A DNA stretch of 64,000 nucleotides from JAAXHB01 sp965221635 (GTDB taxonomy: Bacteria; Actinomycetota; Acidimicrobiia; Acidimicrobiales; Aldehydirespiratoraceae). Positions 34,583-42,800 of the stretch are shown here, in pieces. Each line of letters starts with the position of its first letter. Positions within the stretch are counted from its first letter, which is position 1. The stretch is taken from positions 3,525,895-3,589,894 of the forward strand of contig OZ244902.1 of assembly GCA_965221635.1 (NCBI GenBank), given 5' to 3'. The notes beneath the pieces were generated by a model. It made no database searches and had not been told where the DNA came from. It saw nothing but the letters and a program-made list of their open reading frames with translations. The position numbers and the translations under genes were made by a program.

Positions 34583-34611
34583 AGGATAGTGAAAGACTTT
34601 CAGTATTGCAA
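34583..34611 (-). promoter_or_regulatory. Promoter of hsp20 with palindrome in the spacer
   Basis: On the minus strand: -35 TTGCAA (34606-34611), 17-bp spacer, -10 TATCCT (34583-34588). The spacer carries a perfect 13-nt palindrome TGAAAGTCTTTCA (34590-34602), where a repressor would block sigma binding. It is not the CTTGAGT/ACTCAAG HAIR element of HspR. Confidence 0.6.
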
Positions 34612-34658
34612 CACTGTCTTTTGGAAATCTTGTGCAAGCCGCTGATATCGGCAAAATG

Positions 34659-34687
34659 TTGCGCCACCGATGCAGAGGTTTTATAGT
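34659..34687 (+). promoter_or_regulatory. Promoter of the TetR gene (leaderless)
   Basis: -35 TTGCGC (34659-34664), 17-bp spacer, -10 TATAGT (34682-34687). The ATG is only 8 nt past the -10, so transcription would begin at or next to the start codon. Confidence 0.6.
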
Positions 34688-34695
34688 GGTGGGCT

Positions 34696-35268
34696 ATGCC
34701 CAGACATCGCATCAGCATCGATTCGGTCACCACTGCCGCGGCCACCATCGCGGATCGCGAGGGCATCACCGCGTTGAGCCTGTCCGGCGTGGCCAGCGCG
34801 CTGGGTGTAGGGCCCTCCGCGTTGTACACGCACATCGACGGCCTCGACGGTCTTCGCTACCAGGTTGCGGTGCGCGCCACCGGCAGGCTCGCCGACCGGA
34901 TCCGCACAGCGGCCATAGGCGTGTACGGCCCCACCGCGCTGGTGGCGATGGGCAAGGCGTACCGGCGTTTCGCCCATGACCATCCCGGCCAGTTCGCGGC
35001 CACGCTGCTGGCCGGTGGTGACGACGTTGAGGATCTGGCGGACGCCAACCGGTCGATCATGGAGACCTTCGCGTTGGTGTACGCGGGGATGGGCCTGGGC
35101 CCCGAGGACTCGCTGGTGGCGGCGCGCAGCACCCGCAGCGCCATCCACGGCTACCTGGCGCTCGAGCACAACACCGGCCCGTCCGGAGATGACAACGCCG
35201 ACCCCGGCCACGACGCCGAGTACGAGCACCTGATCCACGCCCTGCGTCGGGCGCTCGTGGCCGACTAG
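34696..35268 (+). CDS. TetR/AcrR-family regulator
   Basis: 190 aa. The N-terminal helix-turn-helix (SLSGVASALGVGPSALYTHI) is typical. The C-terminal half (HPGQFAATLLAGGDD, AIHGYLALEH) resembles the WHG-type TetR_C domain. It is divergent from hsp20 across a 269-bp region with a palindrome in the hsp20 promoter, so hsp20 and its own gene are candidate targets. Ligand unknown. Confidence 0.85.
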   Translation: MPRHRISIDSVTTAAATIADREGITALSLSGVASALGVGPSALYTHIDGLDGLRYQVAVRATGRLADRIRTAAIGVYGPTALVAMGKAYRRFAHDHPGQFAATLLAGGDDVEDLADANRSIMETFALVYAGMGLGPEDSLVAARSTRSAIHGYLALEHNTGPSGDDNADPGHDAEYEHLIHALRRALVAD

Positions 35269-35527
35269 GCCGTGACCTACGTGATCATCATGACAGTGAT
35301 CGGACCGGTGATGTACCGGTAGCGACGTGTTCTTCTCGGGCAGGCGGTCCGAGGTGAGGGTGACAAGCATGCTTCGCCACGCCGGTTGAAGTGGCCCCGC
35401 ACCGAAGACATCAGCACTATCGATTGTTCAGTCACGGTGGCCATCACCACACCCGTTGAGGGGGCGTCTGCACCCGGGTGCGCCGAACCTGCAGCCACCA
35501 GGCCGGCAACACTCCTTGGACACGAAG

Positions 35528-35533
35528 TATAAT
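35528..35533 (+). promoter_or_regulatory. -10 box of the 490-aa membrane protein gene
   Basis: A perfect TATAAT ends 8 nt before the ATG, again leaderless geometry. No convincing -35 was found. The preceding ~250 bp hold no gene. Confidence 0.5.
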
Positions 35534-35541
35534 GTGATCGT

Positions 35542-37014
35542 ATGAATGATGTGATGTCAGGAAGTTCCATGGACGACCCCGGCGGGAATACCGGCGACAA
35601 CTCCGGCAGCGATTGGGGCACAGCGGTGGAGTCGCAGGTGCAGCGCTGGCGCGAGCACATGATTTCCTCGGGGAGCGTGAACGACGCCGAACTCGATGAG
35701 CTTGAAAGTCGGTTTCGGGGACTCATCGACGAGCTTGTGGGCAGGGGCCTGAGCCCGGACGAGGCGTTCGTTGTGGCGTTGAAGCGCATGGCGGGCGACC
35801 ACGAGCCCACTGGCGATTTCGTGCGGCTGCACGGTGAGCAGTTGCTGACGGACCTGATGCTGCCGGTACCCGATGGTGACTCCGTTCACGGCGGAACTCG
35901 GTCGGGCTTGTTGGGGCTTCTGAGGGGTGATCTCGCGGTTGCGCTCATACTTGCACTGGTCGGTGGGTTGACCTTCAAGGCACCGGAACTCTTCGGCCGC
36001 AGCCTCAACGACGATGACGCCTTCTATCTGCTGAACGTGAGCCTGTTGGTGCTGCCGTTCGTGGCCGCCTACCTCGGGTGGCGGCGCCGCCTGGCTCCTC
36101 GCACGATCTGGATGTTGGTGGCGGTGTTCGTGGCGGCCGCGGTGTTCGCCAATGCGTACCCCTACGACAGCAATGAGTATCCCCTTGCAACCATTCGCGA
36201 CACCACTGGGTTGATTGCGCTGCATTTGCCGGTGCTGCTTTGGCTGGCGGTGGGAGTGGCCCACACCGGCGGGCAGTGGCAATCACATCACCGGCGCCTC
36301 GACTTTGTTCGCTTCACTGGCGAGGCGATCGTGTACTACACGTTGTTGTCTCTCGGCGGTGCGGTGCTGACCGCGCTCACCGTGGGAGCGTTCTGGGCCA
36401 TCGGGGTGGACACCGAAACGTTTGTCGGGGAGTGGTTGGTGCCGTGCGGTGCGGTGGGCGCAGCGGTGATAACGGCGTGGCTTGTGGAAGCTCGCCATCG
36501 CGTTGTGGAGAGCATCGCGCCCCTGCTCACCAAGGTGTTCACCCCGCTGTTCACGTTGTTGCTGATGGCCCTTGCGGTGGGGCTGGCGGTTACCGGCAAC
36601 GGGTTCGACGCTGAACGAGACGTGCTGATCTTTCTGGATGTTTTGTTGCTGGTGGTGTTGGGACTGGTGCTGTTCACCCTTTCGTCGAGGCTGCCGGACG
36701 ACGCGGCAGACTTCACCGACCGCCTGCAGACGGTGATGCTGGCAGCGGCTGTGGTGGTGGACTTGTTCGCCCTGGTGGCGGTGATCTCACGAATCAGTGA
36801 TTACGGGTTCAGCGCCAACAGGACGGCCGGGCTGGGGCTGAACCTGCTGTTGTTGGTGAACCTCGCCTGGGCCACCCGCCTGGGTTTCGATTTCGTGAAG
36901 GGCCGACGCACCATGGCCGATCTGCAACGCTGGCAGACCGCCTACCTCCCGGTGTGGGGAGCGTGGTGTGTGGCAGTGGTAGTGGCCTTCGGCCCAATCT
37001 TCAACTTCGCCTAA
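35542..37014 (+). CDS. Permease-prefix-domain membrane protein (DUF4153-like)
   Basis: 490 aa. An acidic N-terminus is followed by a helical module (QVQRWREHMISSGSVNDAEL, DELVGRGLSPDEAFVVALKR) of the permease-prefix-domain type. About ten membrane helices make up the rest. Such proteins are often next to PadR regulators, but none is here. Function unknown. Confidence 0.75.
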   Translation: MNDVMSGSSMDDPGGNTGDNSGSDWGTAVESQVQRWREHMISSGSVNDAELDELESRFRGLIDELVGRGLSPDEAFVVALKRMAGDHEPTGDFVRLHGEQLLTDLMLPVPDGDSVHGGTRSGLLGLLRGDLAVALILALVGGLTFKAPELFGRSLNDDDAFYLLNVSLLVLPFVAAYLGWRRRLAPRTIWMLVAVFVAAAVFANAYPYDSNEYPLATIRDTTGLIALHLPVLLWLAVGVAHTGGQWQSHHRRLDFVRFTGEAIVYYTLLSLGGAVLTALTVGAFWAIGVDTETFVGEWLVPCGAVGAAVITAWLVEARHRVVESIAPLLTKVFTPLFTLLLMALAVGLAVTGNGFDAERDVLIFLDVLLLVVLGLVLFTLSSRLPDDAADFTDRLQTVMLAAAVVVDLFALVAVISRISDYGFSANRTAGLGLNLLLLVNLAWATRLGFDFVKGRRTMADLQRWQTAYLPVWGAWCVAVVVAFGPIFNFA

Positions 37015-37048
37015 CCAACCCACCCCCGCCCAAACCGCCCCGAGATCA

Positions 37049-37282
37049 TCAACCCAACCGATACCCGCGTCCGGTGTTGAGTTCGGACAGGACTTCCTCG
37101 GCGCTGATTCCGTGGTGGGGCAGGTCAGCCAGAAGTTCGGCATTGTCGGCTCGGCGGGCCAACTCGGTGAGTTCCCTAAGCACGAACGCCGACAGGGACA
37201 TTTGCTCACGTCTGGCGAGCCGACTGAGCCGCTCGCGAACCTCTGCCGGGACGTGGCGCACGCGTAGTGTTGAGGCTCTCAT
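37049..37282 (-). CDS. FitA/VapB-type antitoxin, solitary
   Basis: 77 aa. STLRVRHVPAEVRERLSRLA and MSLSAFVLRELTELAR form the ribbon-helix-helix of FitA/StbC-like antitoxins; the tail SAEEVLSELNTGRGYRLG resembles a toxin-wrapping peptide. No PIN-domain gene follows it on the minus strand (the neighbour is a convergent membrane protein). Confidence 0.65.
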   Translation of the reverse strand: MRASTLRVRHVPAEVRERLSRLARREQMSLSAFVLRELTELARRADNAELLADLPHHGISAEEVLSELNTGRGYRLG

Positions 37283-37373
37283 GGCTGAAAGTTATCCAAG
37301 TACATGTAGTTTGCGTTCGACCTGAGTTTGTTTATCCCGGCGGCGCCGGCCGGGTTGGGCAATACTGCTGGGT

Positions 37374-38681
37374 GTGAGTTCGGAGTTGGGCGCTGGGGGT
37401 TCTCCGATTGAGCGGTTGTACGCGATTGTGGAGCAGGGGCTTTGCATCGGGTGCGGCTTGTGCCAGTCGGTGGCCGGGCCGGATTCGGTTCGGGTTGTCA
37501 AGACGACTTCGGGTTACGAGCAGCCGGTGGTGGTGGGGCCCCTTGATCACGCCACCGTGGACACGATCTACGACGTGTGCCCCGGCACTCGGGTGGATGG
37601 TCTGCCCGAGGGGCTCGTGGCCGCCGACACGAAGGTGGACAACGTGTGGGGGCCTTGGCGGCGCATCGTGCGTGCCTGGGCGGGTGATCCCACCGTGCGC
37701 CATGAGGGATCCACCGGGGGTGTGCTTACCGCGCTCGCGCAGTACTTGATTGCCAGTGGGCGTGTGGAGTTCGTGTTGCACGTGAGGGCGTCACGTTCGG
37801 AGCCCACCTTCGGGGAACGAACGCTGAGCTTCACCGAGGCCGAGGTGCTCGAAGGGGCAGGGTCGCGTTACGGCCCGACCGCGCCGTTGATCGACGTGAA
37901 CGAGGTGCTGGCGCGGGGGCAGCCGTTCGCGTTCGTGGCGAAGCCGTGTGACATTGGTGCGCTGCGCAACTGGGCGCGCCACGACCCCCGTGTGAACCGC
38001 CTGGTGCGCTACTGGCTGACGATGGTTTGTGGCGGCTACGGCCCGCCGGAGTTCACCGACGCCTTTCTGGCGCGTGTGGGGCTGAGCCGTGAGGAGCTGG
38101 TGGCGTTCCGCTACCGGGGACGTGGCTGCCCGGGCCCCACCACTGCGGTCACCGCGGAGCGGGTGGTGAACAGCCACTACCTGGACTATTGGGGTGACGA
38201 CGAGAGCCAGTGGTCGCTGCCTTGGCGATGCAAGATCTGCCCCGACGGGATCGGCGAGAGCGCAGACCTGGCCGCGGCGGACACCTGGCCGGGCGGGTCA
38301 CCCACCCGCGAGGGAGCCCTGACCGACCCCGGCACCAACGCGGTGATCGCACGCACGCCTGCGGGTCAGGAACTGTTGGAGGCAGCCGAGCGTGACGGGG
38401 CGCTGACGGTGGAGTACGACATAGCCCCCGACGACCTGAGCGTGTACCAGCCCCACCAGATGCACAAGAAGTACGCCGCCGCGGCGCGCCACGCCGGCAT
38501 CGGAGACGAGGGCCGCATCGTGATGACAACCAACCGTTTGCGCCTCCACGAACTAGCCGCAGAGATGCCGGTAGCGGTCAACGACCGTCAACGCAGCGGC
38601 GCCCGCAATCGCATCCAGATGGGCAAGGCCACCCAACCAACCCCAACACCGGCAAATCCCCCCAACCAACCCCGTCCGTGA
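37374..38681 (+). CDS. Coenzyme F420 hydrogenase/dehydrogenase beta-subunit family
   Basis: 435 aa from GTG. CIGCGLCQSV near residue 24, with a later VCPGT, is the N-terminal Fe-S motif. GSTGGVLTALAQYLI near 113, AKPCDIGALRN and CKICPDGIGESADLAAADTW are FrhB-family hallmarks (FAD plus Fe-S oxidoreductase using F420). It has no hydrogenase partners, so is one of the stand-alone FrhB-like reductases common in actinobacteria. The last ~35 codons (QMGKATQPTP-rich) are duplicated downstream in a toxin-antitoxin copy. Confidence 0.82.
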   Translation: MSSELGAGGSPIERLYAIVEQGLCIGCGLCQSVAGPDSVRVVKTTSGYEQPVVVGPLDHATVDTIYDVCPGTRVDGLPEGLVAADTKVDNVWGPWRRIVRAWAGDPTVRHEGSTGGVLTALAQYLIASGRVEFVLHVRASRSEPTFGERTLSFTEAEVLEGAGSRYGPTAPLIDVNEVLARGQPFAFVAKPCDIGALRNWARHDPRVNRLVRYWLTMVCGGYGPPEFTDAFLARVGLSREELVAFRYRGRGCPGPTTAVTAERVVNSHYLDYWGDDESQWSLPWRCKICPDGIGESADLAAADTWPGGSPTREGALTDPGTNAVIARTPAGQELLEAAERDGALTVEYDIAPDDLSVYQPHQMHKKYAAAARHAGIGDEGRIVMTTNRLRLHELAAEMPVAVNDRQRSGARNRIQMGKATQPTPTPANPPNQPRP

Positions 38682-38707
38682 GCGCAGCCGACACCACGCC
38701 GGTTTGT

Positions 38708-38965
38708 TCAGTCGCCGGTGGACGAGAGGGACTTCTTGGCCTCCTTGGCTGGGTCGATTTCCCAGCCGGGCCAGTCGTCCTCCAAGTCGTCAAAGTCGTA
38801 ACGACCCGGCTCCAACGCCAGGTCCACAAGTTGACGGCTGCGCTTGAGGGTGACCATCTCCTCAAGCGATCCAAGAATGGTGTCGCGCAAATTGGTGGTG
38901 CCCAGAACGATGGCCGCCTCCCGGGCCCATTCTTCTTCCACGTCAATCGTGAATGGCTTACTCAC
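38708..38965 (-). CDS. VapB'-type antitoxin (copy 1)
   Basis: 85 aa from GTG. VLGTTNLRDTILGSLEEMVT is the pattern of DUF2191/VapB-family antitoxins, followed by EPGRYDFDDLEDDWPGWEID. Close paralogues occur at 45308 and 46521. Its start overlaps (GTGA) the stop of a 20-codon vapC stub. No intact toxin accompanies it. Confidence 0.75.
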   Translation of the reverse strand: MSKPFTIDVEEEWAREAAIVLGTTNLRDTILGSLEEMVTLKRSRQLVDLALEPGRYDFDDLEDDWPGWEIDPAKEAKKSLSSTGD

Positions 38966-39024
38966 CGGCGGTGCTCGAATCGGCTCAGGGCGCTGGTGTC
39001 GGCCAGGTACCTCTCGCGGGCCAC
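38962..39024 (-). pseudogene. vapC stub (copy 1)
   Basis: VARERYLADTSALSRFEHRR then stop. The intact VapC of copy 2 begins MARARYLADTSVLSRYEQ. Everything after the first ~18 codons, including the other PIN-domain acidic residues, has been deleted. Confidence 0.8.
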
Positions 39025-39030
39025 GTTTGA

Positions 39031-39264
39031 TCAGTCCGATTCTCCTGCGTTGCGATCGACAAGAACCTTGTCGGCTCGCTCCATCGCACGTAACGCCTCA
39101 GCGAACCCAGGCCTTGAGACTCCAGCGATGAGTTCGATGCGCTTCTTGGCGCCATAGACCTCCCGGATGGCCGTGGTGACGGTTTCCTGCACCGTGCTGG
39201 TTTCCAGCTCCTCCGCGACCTTGGCTAGCAGGTCTTCATCAATTTCAATGCATATTCGTGGCAT
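39031..39264 (-). CDS. vapB: VapB antitoxin (copy 1)
   Basis: 77 aa. PRICIEIDEDLLAKVAEELE followed by STVQETVTTAIREVYGAKKR is a VapB-family fold. It is 70-90% alike to the copies at 46029, 46811 and 47950 in this first part. Promoter TTGCCG-N16-TAGTAT (39272-39299), with the -10 ending 7 nt before ATG. Followed by the vapC stub. Confidence 0.78.
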   Translation of the reverse strand: MPRICIEIDEDLLAKVAEELETSTVQETVTTAIREVYGAKKRIELIAGVSRPGFAEALRAMERADKVLVDRNAGESD

Positions 39265-39371
39265 CCCCTCCATACTACACGCCCTGGCGCGAACGGCAAC
39301 CGGAGCGCAGCTTGCGCTGGTGGGGGCTGTGCTCACAGGTGGCCGTGGGGCACAACACAGCTCCTGTCGGC

Positions 39372-39495
39372 GGAGTGCGAGAGGGTCTCCTTGGCTTCCT
39401 CACTGGATCGATTTCCCAACCCGGCCAGTTCTCCTCCAGTCGTCAAAGTCGTAACGCCCCGGCTAAAGGGCCAGGCCTATGAGTTCATCGGGTGC
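39372..39495 (-). pseudogene. Decayed VapB' copy
   Basis: On the minus strand the sequence matches the 3' half of the VapB' gene (GRYDFDD, GEN/NWPGWEIDP, EEAKK, SH-ADR region), but a C is lost after GACGA and the 5' half is gone. The remnant lies upstream of vapB copy 1 and preserves the same flank (GGCACAACACAGCTCC) seen near copy 3. Confidence 0.65.
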
Positions 39496-39678
39496 GACGG
39501 CTTGACCGGCTTGATCGAGGAGAATATGCTCGCCCCTCGCATGTCCTCCTTGCCGCCGGTCGCACGCGCCCTTCGCGCCGACGCCCCCGCAGGAAATCGC
39601 CGCCTCTGCGACTTCCCGTTCGCGTACATCGCCGGTAGCGCGCCCAAGCTCGGTGCGGCGAGGTTGATGCAGTGGTGA

Positions 39679-39704
39679 CCCCCCCCCCGGAGCGCAAACT
39701 CCGG
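39679..39704 (+). repeat. C10 tract and hairpin before the type ISP gene
   Basis: Ten consecutive C (39679-39688), followed by CCGGAG-CGCAAA-CTCCGG (39687-39704), a 6-bp stem. The first ATG (39707) follows directly but reads ATG GTG GTT TCC TAG, one base out of frame with the coding sequence after it. Confidence 0.75.
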
Positions 39705-39843
39705 TAATGGTGGTTTCCTAGAACTCCTTCGGGAGCGCTATCCCGATCCTCACAGACGGGGCCGGGTTTTCGAGAAGCTCCTGAAGTTCGCCCTCGAGCG
39801 CCACCCTGGCGAGTACGGACCGACTCGTTTCGAGAACGTCTGG

Positions 39844-42800
39844 TTGTGGAGGGAATGGGTTCGGCGTCCCGAGTGGAGCCACCTCCACAACTTCGATGCT
39901 CATGACATCGGCGTAGACCTGGTTGCCCAGCAAACCGAGGCATGGGGCGGCGGCCTCTGCGCCATCCAGGCGAAGCTCTACGACTCGAGCACCGTGGACA
40001 AGAGAGCGGTCGATTCGTTCCTGGCAGCTTCTGACAGCGCGCTGTTCACCGACCGCATTCTCATCGCCACGGCAGCTCTGAATGTCAATGCCAAGAGGGT
40101 TCTCACCAACGCATCTCCACGATGCCACTTGCTTCAGCGTGCCGACCTTGAGAACTGGGAGGTTACGTGGGCGGACTACTTTGACGAACCCAAGCAACTG
40201 CGTTTCAAACCAGTTCGCTACACACCGCATCCTTTCCAAGCGGAAGCCGTGGACGCGGTGGTTGAGGGTTTCTTCGATGACGACCGTGGGAAGCTCATCC
40301 TGCCGTGCGGGACAGGCAAGTCGGTGGTGGCTCTGTGGATCGCAGAAGCAGAAGAGGTGGCGGGTCGTGGTGGGACAGTCTTGTACCTGGTGCCGTCGAT
40401 AGCGCTCATGGGTCAAACCATGCGCGAGTGGGCTCGCCAGCGTGATCCCCAGATTCCGCACCGCTACGTGGGGGTGTGCTCGGACACCCGCGCCGGTCGC
40501 AACGACGAGGACGCAGACCTCACCGAGTTGGCCATGCCGGTGACCACCGACCTTCACAAAATCACCAGCGAACTCAGCGGCTCACACCCCGATGCGATGA
40601 CGGTGGTGTTCTGCACATATCAGTCGCTGGAGTTGATCGAGCAAGCTCAAGCGCTGGGCGCTCACGCGTTTGACATTGCGATTTGTGACGAGGCACATCG
40701 AACCACGGGGATACACGAAACCGGCAACGGCAGCGCGTTCACCCTGATCCACGAAGACACCAGGATCTGGGCTGACCGGCGGTTGTTCATGACGGCGACG
40801 CCGAGGGTGTACGCGGAGGCAGTGAAGCGCAGAGCGGGGGAACGCGCCCGTGATCTGGGGGTGTCCTCCATGGACGACAAGTGCCTGTACGGGCCCGAGT
40901 TTTACCGCATGGGTTTCGGTGAGGCGGTGGAGGCCGGGCACTTGGCCGACTACCAAGTGCTTGTGATCGCGGTGGCGGAGAATCCAGTGTTTGAGCCCTA
41001 CGAGCAGGTGAAGAGCGCCCATGTTGACCTGCCACGCGGACAGCAGATCATTCTTGAAGAAGCGGTGAAGTTTGCAGGCTGCTGGGATGCCCTGGCCGAT
41101 CCCACCACCCGCACAGCTCAGGGCCGAATCACCGGCCTCGAAAACCCCGATCACGCCTGTCGACGCGCCATTGCGTTCACCAACACAATCAGGTCATCCA
41201 AGAAAGTGGCGAAGTTCTGGGGTGACGTGATCAGCGCCATGTCCCGCACACGCACTGCCGGAGGCTCAGACGAAGCAGCACTCGGTGACACTGATGTCGG
41301 CTTGTTGAACTGCGAGGTCAAACATGTGGACGGCACCAAGAACGCCCTGGAGCGGGCCAACACGATTGAGTGGCTGAAACAGGGTGACGAAGGCGGCTGT
41401 CGGATGGTGACCAACGCCAAGTGCCTCACCGAGGGCGTGGACGTGCCTGCCCTGGACGCGGTGCTGTTCCTGGAACCCAAGAAGTCCCAGATTGACGTGG
41501 TGCAAGCCGTGGGGCGTGTGATGCGCCGCCCCCACGCGGGCAAGACGCTGGGGTACGTGGTGTTGCCGGTGGTGGTGCCCACCGGCAAGGGTCTCACCGA
41601 CGACGAAGTGCTGAAGGGTTCGGATTTCAAACAGGTGTGGAGTGTGCTGAAGGCGCTGCGCTCCCACGACGAACGGCTCGACTTCAAGATCAACACCGCT
41701 GACCTCGGTGGCAAGCTCCCGCTGCGCATCCTCACCTCGGCGGGGCTGTGCGACCGGTGTGGCCGATCCGACTGCGAGGGGTGTGCCTCGGGGGGTGAGT
41801 CCGCCGCGAGCATTGGCGACCACGTTCAGCCGGAACTGCCCTTCGAGTCGGCGATCGCATCACGGATGGTGGAGGTTTGCGGGGATCGTCGGTACTGGGA
41901 TCGCTGGGGCAAAGAGGTCGCCAAGATCACCGGGCACATCGTCGCACGGATCTCCACGATGCTGCGCAGCAACGATGGACTGCAGGCAGCCTTCGATGCT
42001 TTCTGCAAGGCAATGCGGGCCACCATCGGTGGCACGCAGAGCGACAGTGAGCTCATCACGATGGTGGCGCAGCACATCGTGACCCTGCCGGTGTTCGACG
42101 CGCTCTTCTCCGACAGTGGCTTTGCGGACCGCAACCCGATCTCGAAGGCGTTCAACGAGCTTCTCGACGAGTTCAAGGCTCTGGATTTCAATCCCCGTGA
42201 GGAGACCCGTGACCTTGAGCGCTTCTACGACAGCGTGAAGAACCGCCTATCGGGTGCAAGCGACTCCGAGGCCCGTCTGAAGGTGATGCTCGAGGTGTAC
42301 GAGACGTTCTTCAAGGAGGCCATGCCCGACGCGGTGCAACGACTGGGCATCGTGTACACGCCCGTGGAGTTGGTGGACTTCATGCTCCGCTCAGTGGACG
42401 CCGTGCTCAAGGCCGAGTTCGGCAAGGGGATCGGCGCCCCGAACGTGCATGTGCTCGATCCCTTCACCGGTACCGGCACGTTCATCAACCGCCTGCTCAC
42501 CCAGAACGGCAGCGACGGAACGCCCTTGATCGCCGACGCTGACCTTCGTCGCAAGTTCTGCGGCACGGAAGCGGCCCCGGCGGAGATTCACGCCAACGAG
42601 ATAGTGCTGCTGGCCTACTACCTGGCCGCCATCAAGATCGAGGAGGGATTTAAGGAGCGCACCGGTGAGTACGAGCCGTTTGAGGGCATCGTGCTCACGG
42701 ACACGTTCATGATGGGAGAGGACGGCCGCCTCCCCGGCACGGGGCCACTCGCCCACAACTCCGATCGAGCCAAACGCCAGAACGACCTCCCAATCCAGGT

